A DNA stretch of 11,186 nt from CAYMTN01 sp964393335 (GTDB lineage: Bacteria; Chloroflexota; Anaerolineae; Aggregatilineales; Aggregatilineaceae): NCBI GenBank assembly GCA_964393335.1, contig CAYMTN010000179.1:1-11186 (forward strand), read 5' to 3'. This document shows positions 6,216 through 11,186 of the stretch, one piece after another. A program made the translations under genes and the position numbers. The notes below the pieces were generated by a model that did not search any database, had not been told where the DNA came from, and saw only the letters and a program-made list of their open reading frames with translations. Position 1 is the first letter of the stretch, and each line of letters opens with the position of its first letter.

Positions 6216-6916
6216 CGGTTGTCCTCCTGGGGTGTGGCCAGGTGCGGGTGATGGTCGAGCGCGACGTGCTCTAAAAAGGCGGCGCTGGCGCGGGCTGTGG
6301 CGGCTCCACCCGCCGCCAGATCGGCAGCCAGCCGTTTCAGGTCGGACGGTCTATCGACATCGTACCATTCGGGCAACAGATCGACGCGCAGACCCGCCTG
6401 GCTGGCCTGGGCAAGTGTATCGCGCAGGACGTGCGGCGTGCTCATCGTGACGTCGAACAACGCCGGGATCAATCGTTTGGTGCCAATGGCGTAATAACCG
6501 CCGTCCTCGCACGGCCCCAACGTCACGTCAACCAGCGGGTTATCCAATCCCTGAAACGCCTGCTGCAAATACGCGGATGGCAGCGTGACGGTATCGCTGT
6601 CAATCGCCACGACCTGCCGGTAACCTTGCTCAAAGGCGGCTGCGCAGACCGATAGCAGCCGCTGCGAAAGATCGGCCCCGGCCTGCGGGATCAGGTCAAC
6701 ATCGGGCGCGAAGTCAGCGAAATAGGCGCGGGCCGCCGCCGGATGAAACGCAACCGCGCGGCACACGTCGCGCACGGCGCGCATCTGATCCAGTTTGTCC
6801 AGCAAAAAACAGCGATAGAGGTCCGCCGCCTGGACCGGCGACAGGGCCGGGATCAAGCGGGTTTTCGTGCGGCCCGGTTCGGGCTGTTTTGCCATCAGGA
6901 TGAGAAGTCGCTTCAT
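6212..6916 (-). CDS. DUF2064 / TIGR04282-family glycosyltransferase-like protein
   Basis: This 234-residue soluble protein has the GT-A nucleotidyltransferase-like fold expected for DUF2064. The N-terminus LLILMAKQPEPGRTKTRL (4-21) is the family signature (K.P.PG..KTRL). Further motifs are AIDSDT (104-109) in the position of the DxD metal site and LGPCEDGGYYAIG (133-145). A C-terminal LPEWYDVDRPSDL (181-193) completes the pattern. TIGR04282 proteins are annotated as arsenosugar-biosynthesis glycosyltransferases because some lie beside arsenic genes. No arsenic methyltransferase or radical-SAM ArsS gene is present here, so that role is not supported. Its neighbours are a GT2 enzyme and a rhodanese, which fits transfer of a sugar or sugar-1-phosphate to an unknown acceptor. 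The start at 6916 overlaps the upstream rhodanese stop by 4 bp (ATGA). Its own ribosome site is weak, so it probably depends on translational coupling. Confidence 0.88.
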   Translation of the reverse strand: MKRLLILMAKQPEPGRTKTRLIPALSPVQAADLYRCFLLDKLDQMRAVRDVCRAVAFHPAAARAYFADFAPDVDLIPQAGADLSQRLLSVCAAAFEQGYRQVVAIDSDTVTLPSAYLQQAFQGLDNPLVDVTLGPCEDGGYYAIGTKRLIPALFDVTMSTPHVLRDTLAQASQAGLRVDLLPEWYDVDRPSDLKRLAADLAAGGAATARASAAFLEHVALDHHPHLATPQEDNR

Positions 6917-7857
6917 GACCCGGTCTCATACGGCAGATCGGAACGGTTGCCCCATTCTTCCCACGACCCATCGTACACGGCGACGTTATCATACCCCAGC
7001 AGGCGCAGCGCAAAATAATCGACGGAGGCGCGGTGCCCGGTCTGGCAGTAGGTCACGATGGTCGTAGCGCTGTCCAGGTTGAGATCGGCATACAGCGCTT
7101 GCAGGTCCGCCGCCGGTTTGAAGTAACCGTCTTGCAGGTTATTTGTCCACTGGATGTTGATCGCGCCGGGGATGTGCCCGCCGTGATCGGAATACACACG
7201 CGTCCCGGCGTATTCCTCCGGCGTGCGGGCGTCGATCAGGATGACGTTGGGGTCGTCGAGATGGGCCAACACCCAGTCGGCATCGACGCGTAAATCCACC
7301 TGCGCGTCGGGTGTGGGATAGTCAACCGGCGTGATCGCGGGCGTATCGGTGCTGATAGACTGCCCGGAATTGCCCCAGGCGGACCAGCCGCCATCCAGAA
7401 TATGGACATCGCTGTGCCCGTAGTATTGCAGCGTCCAGAGCAGGCGGGCGGCATCCAGGCTGCTGGCATCGTCGTAGGCCACGACCGTCGAGTCGGGCGC
7501 GATTCCCAGGTTGCTGAGCACCGTCGCCACCGTTTTGGCATCCGCGACCTGCGACTGTACGCCATCGACCGTCGCGCGCACGGCGTTGAGATCAAGCTGC
7601 ACCGCGCCGGGAATGTGGCCCGTGTCATACTGCGACTGGGGGCGCAGATCGATGAACGCGGTGTGAGTGTCGTCCAGGTGCGCCGTTACCCAATTCACAT
7701 CCACCAGCAATTGGGGATTGCCATACGCAACCGCTGTCGGTTGCGCGGTAACCGTCGGGGTAACGGTCGAATCGACCTGCGAGGCCACCGCCGGTGAACA
7801 GGCCGCGATCAGCAGCATCGTCACGATCAGGAATGGGAAAAACCATCGTTTCGTCAT
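6913..7857 (-). CDS. Lipoprotein with two rhodanese domains (sulfurtransferase, SseA-like)
   Basis: This 314-residue protein is a surface-anchored thiosulfate or 3-mercaptopyruvate sulfurtransferase. It has a signal peptide ending in the lipobox LIAAC, with Cys20 as lipid anchor, followed by a Thr/Ser/Pro linker to about residue 47. The first rhodanese domain (about 50-165) has AFIDLRPQSQYDTGHIPGA (67-85), but its catalytic loop reads AYDDASS, with no cysteine, so it is inactive as usual for tandem rhodaneses. The second (about 190-306) has LIDARTPEEYAGT, HIPGAINI and the active loop YCQTGHRAS with Cys271, ending YDGSWEEWGNR. Two ATGs lie side by side. The one at 7857 is 6 nt from AAGGAG and is preferred; that at 7860 would have only 3 nt. 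It overlaps the GT2 stop (TGATG) and its own stop overlaps the next start. The extracytoplasmic location beside a DoxX protein suggests sulfur chemistry at the membrane. Confidence 0.92.
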   Translation of the reverse strand: MTKRWFFPFLIVTMLLIAACSPAVASQVDSTVTPTVTAQPTAVAYGNPQLLVDVNWVTAHLDDTHTAFIDLRPQSQYDTGHIPGAVQLDLNAVRATVDGVQSQVADAKTVATVLSNLGIAPDSTVVAYDDASSLDAARLLWTLQYYGHSDVHILDGGWSAWGNSGQSISTDTPAITPVDYPTPDAQVDLRVDADWVLAHLDDPNVILIDARTPEEYAGTRVYSDHGGHIPGAINIQWTNNLQDGYFKPAADLQALYADLNLDSATTIVTYCQTGHRASVDYFALRLLGYDNVAVYDGSWEEWGNRSDLPYETGS

Positions 7858-8540
7858 CATGTTCTCCTTGCATGTTTCAACGTTGTTCCCAGGATGTAGT
7901 ACCCTGCCAGGATGGTCCCGCGCAGCGTGCCTGAGATTTTTGATTTTCCCCCCGTCCGGCGGCGATAGCTGACCGGTCGTTCGACGACCGTGTAGCCTTG
8001 TTTGGCCGCTTTGACCATCATTTCGGTCGGCCACCCGTAGGTCATTTCCTGCATATCCAGCGCGGACAGCACCGGCTGTCGAATGGCGCGAAATGGCCCC
8101 AGATCGGTCACCTCCAGCCCGTAGAGCATCCGCATCAGCCAGGCTGCCAGCCAGTTTCCAAACCGGGCGTGAAACAGCAGCGCGCCCGGTTCGGACTCGC
8201 CGCGCGTCCGCGACCCTACCACGAGATCCGCCTCGCCCTGGCGAATCGGATCGAGCAGGGTCACGATCTCGCATGGATCGTCGGCCCCGTCGCCGTCGAG
8301 AAAGACGAGCACGTCCGCGTCGGGCGCGGCCTGCGCGCCCGCGTGACAGGCAGCACCGTATCCGCGACGCGGTTCGGATACGACGCACGCCCCGGCGGTT
8401 TGCGCCATCCGCGCTGTTTCATCCGTCGAGCCGTTATCGACCACGATCACGCGCTGGACGACGTCGCGCGGGACTGCCGCGATCACGCTGGCGATGGTCG
8501 CCGCTTCGTTGAGCGCCGGAATGATGACGGTAATGTTCAC
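7857..8540 (-). CDS. Family 2 glycosyltransferase, dolichol-phosphate-mannose-synthase type
   Basis: This 227-residue soluble enzyme transfers a sugar from a nucleotide donor, probably to a polyprenyl phosphate or similar carrier on the cytoplasmic face. Motifs in order: VIIPALNEA (5-13), VIVVDNGSTD (31-40), RRGYGAACHAGA (58-69), VFLDGDGADDP (79-89, DxD metal site), DLVVGSRTRG (105-114), DLGPFRAIR (146-154) and RRRTGGKSKISG (193-204). All are characteristic of DPM1/DPG-synthase-like GT2 enzymes. No C-terminal GtrA-like membrane domain is present. GTG 8540 is chosen because GGAG lies 9 nt upstream and the protein then begins MNITVIIP, as family members usually do; ATG 8558 would add six residues but has no ribosome site. 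It is the first gene of the four-gene operon, and its TGA overlaps the rhodanese start. It might supply the lipid-linked sugar used by a GT-C enzyme like that at 2406. Confidence 0.9.
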   Translation of the reverse strand: MNITVIIPALNEAATIASVIAAVPRDVVQRVIVVDNGSTDETARMAQTAGACVVSEPRRGYGAACHAGAQAAPDADVLVFLDGDGADDPCEIVTLLDPIRQGEADLVVGSRTRGESEPGALLFHARFGNWLAAWLMRMLYGLEVTDLGPFRAIRQPVLSALDMQEMTYGWPTEMMVKAAKQGYTVVERPVSYRRRTGGKSKISGTLRGTILAGYYILGTTLKHARRT

Positions 8541-8587
8541 AGCCAGATTCTCCACCATAATTATTACGTTAAGCTTACAGGTGTTGG

Positions 8588-8681
8588 GGAAAATCCGGCA
8601 ATTTTCCGCACAAATGTTTGGATAATGTGTTGGGATTACGCGGCAACACATCAGCCCCGAAAAAACACCCTTCGGGGCTGA
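8588..8681. repeat. Cluster of three inverted repeats between two minus-strand transcription units
   Basis: Three fold-back sequences lie in a row. GGAAAAT-CCGGCA-ATTTTCC occupies 8588-8607. ATGTGTTG and CAACACAT occupy 8625-8632 and 8644-8651 with an 11-nt loop. TCAGCCCCGAA and TTCGGGGCTGA occupy 8651-8661 and 8671-8681 with a 9-nt loop. All arms are perfect. The last two share a base. The strongest, an 11-bp GC-rich stem, follows the WD40 gene stop by about 40 bp in the minus direction and could end its transcript, although no T-run follows. The other two lie in the leader or promoter region of the GT2 operon. Confidence 0.6.
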
Positions 8682-8720
8682 TCGTTACGGCTGAGCCGCT
8701 CGCAGGTGGCGTGCGTTGAG

Positions 8721-10397
8721 CTATTCGCCGCGCGGCGCGTCGGGGCCAATCGCCCACAGGCGGATCGTGCTGTCGTTGTGATCGCCGCCCGACGCCAGGA
8801 CAGTCCCATCCGGGCTGAAAGCCAGCGCCAGGACCGTATCCGTGTGGCGGCGCAGGGAAATGAGTTCCTGCCCGAACGTGGGCGAGCCGGGCGCGACATC
8901 CCAGATATGGATCAAGTTGCCGCCGCCGCCGGTCGCCAACAGCGTGCTGTCGGGGCTAAATGCGACGCTGCACGTCCCGCTTTCCGGTTCGCGCGTGGAC
9001 TGGCCCAGGGTCAGCACCCGCTCAAACGACTGCGCGTCCCACACAAACCACTGCGCATCCCATTCCGCGCCCGCGACCATCAGACGCCCATCCGGGCTGA
9101 AGGCCACGCACGCCAGCGACTGATCGGTGCGCAGCATGGGGAGTTCCTCGAACGTCTGCGTATCCCAGAGCCGCACGCCCTGCTCGGGGTGATGCTGGCC
9201 CACGCCCGCGAGAATCTGCGCATCGGGCCTGAAGGCGACCGCGTATCCAAAGTCGGTGAAGCCGTCGAAAAACGCGAGTTCTTTGCCGGTTTCCACGTCC
9301 CAGATACGCACGGTGGTGTCCCAGCTTGTCGACGCCAACCGGCTGCCATCCGCGCTGAAAGCCAGCCCCTGGACCGAGTTGGTGTGGCCGCGCAAGATCG
9401 TTTCGGCGTCGGTACGCATGTTCCACAACACGATGTTGGCGTCGCCGTCCCCGTAGGCAACAGTGACACCGTCCGGGCTGACGGCCACCGCGTTCACGAA
9501 CCCGAACGTATCTTTTTGGCGGAAAGGTTCCGCTTGCAGATCCGCCGGATCGAACAGCGCCACCAGGAACCCGGTTGAGGTAACCAGCGTGCTCCCATCT
9601 ACCGACCACTGGATTTCTTCGGGATCACCGAAAATTTTCACCCACGCTTTTTCCTCCAGCCACTGAATGTTCTCGGCGCTGATTTTCTGCGGCGGGATGG
9701 GCGTAGCGGTCGGCGTCGGCAAGGGGGTGCTGGTTGGCGCGGGGGTGCTGGTCCAGCTTGACGCCGTGACCGTCGCCAGGGCATCCGCCATCAGCCGCTC
9801 ATAGGTCGCCGTCATGTTAGGTGTGGGCGGCTCGGTCGGAACCGGGGCCGTTGTCTCGCTGACCCACTCGGCGGACCAGTCGTGCACGCCGAAGCCCTCC
9901 ATGTACAAAAACAGTTGATCCTCGCACACGTTGATCCGGTAGGTGCCCTCGATGGTGGTCGCGCTGGTGAACGTCCCGACGATGTTGATCGCTTTGATCA
10001 TGTAACCATCGTCCGTTTCGACGGTTTCCGGCCACGACGCGCCCTGCTCGGCAGCCTGGGCCAATCGTTCCTCGTGTGTGCTGAGTTCGCCGTACCAGTA
10101 GCCGCTCTCCGGGTAGAGCATGACATACTCCAGCCCTCCGTCCGGCTGGTCGGAGAGTTCGTCGGCTTCGATCTGGCACCAACTGGTCGTCAGGTTGGCG
10201 CGCATCGAAAAATCCTGGATCGAACCATTGGGATTGACGAAAAACGACACGGATGGTCCCTGCCACAGCCCGGACCTGGGTTTCACCTGTTGGTAGCGGG
10301 ATTCAGTGCTGGCAAATGCGCCCGATCCAACACTCATAACGACGAGCACGGCTGCGAGCACTGCCAGCGCGTAAAATTTGACTTTGCCCGATTTCAT
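8721..10397 (-). CDS. Secreted WD40 beta-propeller protein with uncharacterised N-terminal domain
   Basis: This 558-residue exported protein probably serves as a protein- or ligand-binding scaffold outside the cell. A Sec signal peptide spans residues 1-30 (MKSGKVKF, then a hydrophobic core, ending AFA-S). An N-terminal domain (about 40-180) contains GLWQGPSVSFFVNPNGSI and has a possible disulfide pair Cys74/Cys158; I do not recognise its function. Residues 181-236 form a linker rich in Thr, Pro and Ser. Seven WD40 repeats follow at about 257-283, 300-326, 341-368, 384-412, 428-454, 475-500 and 521-548. Most carry FSPDG and a closing VLW, RIWD or RLWD, enough for one closed propeller. ATG 10397 is chosen because AGGAGGGAG lies 6-9 nt upstream; an in-frame ATG at 10424 would add nine residues before the signal peptide. 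It stands alone, with gene-free DNA on both sides. Confidence 0.9.
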   Translation of the reverse strand: MKSGKVKFYALAVLAAVLVVMSVGSGAFASTESRYQQVKPRSGLWQGPSVSFFVNPNGSIQDFSMRANLTTSWCQIEADELSDQPDGGLEYVMLYPESGYWYGELSTHEERLAQAAEQGASWPETVETDDGYMIKAINIVGTFTSATTIEGTYRINVCEDQLFLYMEGFGVHDWSAEWVSETTAPVPTEPPTPNMTATYERLMADALATVTASSWTSTPAPTSTPLPTPTATPIPPQKISAENIQWLEEKAWVKIFGDPEEIQWSVDGSTLVTSTGFLVALFDPADLQAEPFRQKDTFGFVNAVAVSPDGVTVAYGDGDANIVLWNMRTDAETILRGHTNSVQGLAFSADGSRLASTSWDTTVRIWDVETGKELAFFDGFTDFGYAVAFRPDAQILAGVGQHHPEQGVRLWDTQTFEELPMLRTDQSLACVAFSPDGRLMVAGAEWDAQWFVWDAQSFERVLTLGQSTREPESGTCSVAFSPDSTLLATGGGGNLIHIWDVAPGSPTFGQELISLRRHTDTVLALAFSPDGTVLASGGDHNDSTIRLWAIGPDAPRGE

Positions 10398-10461
10398 GAC
10401 CAACTCCCTCCTGTTTCGCATCATGGCTAACCTTTCACGCTCGATCTGACCAGTTCCTTAC

Positions 10462-10467
10462 AGTATA
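10462..10467 (-). promoter_or_regulatory. Possible -10 box for the WD40 gene
   Basis: On the minus strand TATACT lies about 65 bp upstream of the ATG at 10397. An overlapping TTGACT (10472-10467) could instead be a -35 box with a poor -10 (TCAGAT) 17 bp on. Neither reading gives a complete consensus pair. Confidence 0.2.
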
Positions 10468-10511
10468 GTCAAAGGCGCGGAAAGCGTACATAGCATCCGG
10501 GTGGGACGCCG

Positions 10512-10532
10512 GTTGAATTCCAGTTGAATCCA
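10512..10532. repeat. Short tandem direct repeat GTTGAAT(T)CCA
   Basis: GTTGAATTCCA (10512-10522) is followed at once by GTTGAATCCA (10523-10532), two copies differing by one base deletion. Direct half-sites of this kind may bind a regulator, or may be chance. Confidence 0.4.
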
Positions 10533-10533
10533 C

Positions 10534-10562
10534 TGGCCTTCTTCCGACGCAATAGAAGGCCA
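10534..10562. repeat. Perfect 9-bp inverted repeat TGGCCTTCT / AGAAGGCCA
   Basis: The arms at 10534-10542 and 10554-10562 are perfectly complementary with an 11-nt loop. It lies between divergent genes, so it is not placed to end transcription of either. It directly follows the GTTGAAT tandem repeat. Confidence 0.5.
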
Positions 10563-10651
10563 TCCCAGCGAAAACGTGCTAGAGTTGTTGGGGGAAATCT
10601 TCCAGGTGGCTCAGGATTATGCAGGAAACAAACCGAAGTCGCACAATAGAG

Positions 10652-10726
10652 GTTGGGTGCTGGTTTTTGGTGATTAGTGGTTGGTCAAACCAACGGTGTG
10701 CGTACGCGCTTTTACCAACACCCAAC
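10652..10726. repeat. Imperfect inverted-repeat element in the spacer (GTTGGGTG-type)
   Basis: GTTGGGTGCTGG (10652-10663) and CCAACACCCAAC (10715-10726) are inverted copies with one mismatch in 12. Inside are a 6-bp GTTGGT-CAA-ACCAAC hairpin (10680-10694) and the palindrome GCGTACGC (10700-10707). The nested symmetry and low-complexity GTTGG wording suggest a small non-autonomous repeat unit or degenerate spacer. No coding capacity is seen. Confidence 0.4.
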
Positions 10727-10809
10727 AACTAACAGCCCCTTTTCCCATGATGAGAGTTCTACATGGTTTGTCCATTAGTGTCCTGATGAGAAACAGCGAG
10801 GAGTGAGCG

Positions 10810-11186
10810 ATGAGACAGGCAGTGATGACCGCCCCCGGCGAGATCGACTTTCGAGACGTGGACCGGCCCGCACCCGGCGAGCGCGAAGTGTTGATGCAAA
10901 CCAAACGCATCGGCGTGTGTGGCTCGGATATTCACGTTTATCACGGGCTGCATCCCTATACGGGGTATCCGGTCGTGCAAGGACACGAGGTGTCGGGCGT
11001 GGTGGCCGCCGTCGGCGCAGGCGTCACAGGTATCCCCATCGGCGCAAAAATGACGTTCATGCCGCAGGTTACGTGCGGCGAGTGTTATCCCTGCCGGCAC
11101 GGCATGTACCACATCTGCGAGTCGCTCAAGGTGATGGGCTTCCAGACCGGCGGCGCAGGGCAGGACTACTTCCCCGTGCCGGTCGA
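10810..11186 (+). CDS. Zinc-dependent medium-chain alcohol/polyol dehydrogenase (partial, C-terminus beyond right edge)
   Basis: This is the first 125 residues of an MDR-superfamily dehydrogenase related to sorbitol, idonate and threonine dehydrogenases, which oxidise a secondary alcohol with NAD(P). The GroES-like catalytic domain is visible. Cys37 in GVCGSDIHVYHG (35-46) and His59-Glu60 in QGHEVSGVV (57-65) are the catalytic zinc ligands. The structural zinc lobe has all four cysteines at 89, 92, 95 and 103 (CGECYPC then HIC). The cofactor-binding domain, expected after about residue 150, is cut off. GAGGAG lies 6 nt before the ATG. The exact substrate cannot be told from this part. Confidence 0.92.
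   Translation, partial: MRQAVMTAPGEIDFRDVDRPAPGEREVLMQTKRIGVCGSDIHVYHGLHPYTGYPVVQGHEVSGVVAAVGAGVTGIPIGAKMTFMPQVTCGECYPCRHGMYHICESLKVMGFQTGGAGQDYFPVPV

Larger units (their letters stand above)
10398..10809. other. 412-bp gene-free region between divergent WD40 and dehydrogenase genes
   Basis: Both flanking genes read outward, so this stretch must hold two promoters, but no strong consensus pair is visible for either. It contains the direct repeat (10512-10532), the hairpin (10534-10562) and the inverted-repeat element (10652-10726). The frames here are not protein-like. Confidence 0.6.

Noticed and set aside
7861..8388. N-terminal extension of the rhodanese frame
   Set aside because: The frame stays open upstream, but the extension is Arg-rich, overlaps the GT2 gene out of frame, and would bury the lipoprotein signal peptide. 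AAGGAG and ATG at 7857 mark the true start.
6212..8540. Arsenosugar biosynthesis operon
   Set aside because: Only the DUF2064 protein matches a family carrying that label. The GT2 is of the DPM1 type, and no arsenic methyltransferase, ArsS-type radical-SAM protein or arsenic regulator is present.
7998..8681. Plus-strand ORF of 227 codons
   Set aside because: Antisense to the GT2 gene of the operon; no recognisable motif.
8651..8681. Classical intrinsic terminator
   Set aside because: The 11-bp GC-rich stem is strong, but neither strand has a T-run after it, so it is reported only as an inverted repeat with possible terminator function.
8706..9578. Plus-strand ORF of 290 codons
   Set aside because: Antisense to the WD40 repeats; its regularity merely mirrors the repeats on the minus strand.

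Overview
The window looks like a chromosomal segment from a GC-rich, free-living bacterium, most likely a member of the Chloroflexota (Anaerolineae-like). This rests on the combination of a twin-arginine-exported family 5 solute-binding protein, LacI-type 16-bp palindromes, a secreted WD40 protein with a Thr/Pro linker, a DoxX/rhodanese/DUF2064/GT2 gene cluster, and a spacer of the 'QLSAIS' repeat kind. The assignment is an inference from gene style; no rRNA or other phylogenetic marker is present.

Left part (1-2405): a left-truncated, Tat-exported ABC-transporter substrate-binding protein (minus strand). Upstream of it, on the same strand, is a small cytoplasmic protein with a possible PsbP/DcrB-like fold. 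The 500-bp region behind them carries two near-palindromic LacI/GalR-type operators 59 bp apart and a plausible promoter. This suggests sugar-responsive control of an oligosaccharide or oligopeptide uptake system.

Middle part (2406-5566): two envelope glycosyltransferase genes that converge and overlap by 48 bp. One is a GT-C polytopic mannosyltransferase-like enzyme (plus strand). The other is a processive, cellulose-synthase-like GT2 enzyme (minus strand) with all catalytic motifs. Behind the latter lies an orphan C-terminal piece of an extracellular, beta-sandwich-like protein that abuts a structured interspersed-repeat relic.

Right-middle part (5700-8540): a tight four-gene minus-strand operon, in transcription order GT2 (dolichol-phosphate-mannose-synthase type), lipoprotein double rhodanese, DUF2064/TIGR04282 nucleotidyl/glycosyltransferase-like protein, and DoxX/DoxD-like membrane protein. 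All three junctions are stop/start overlaps, so the proteins are probably made together. Two sugar-transfer enzymes plus a sulfurtransferase and a DoxX protein suggest a sulfur- or redox-linked surface-glycan pathway, but no pathway can be named from the sequence alone.

Right part (8541-11186): a cluster of three inverted repeats separates this operon from a gene for a secreted seven-bladed WD40 protein with an uncharacterised N-terminal domain. A 412-bp gene-free stretch with several short repeats follows. Last is the start of a zinc-dependent medium-chain dehydrogenase (plus strand), cut by the right edge. No tRNA, rRNA, CRISPR array, transposase or phage gene was recognised.
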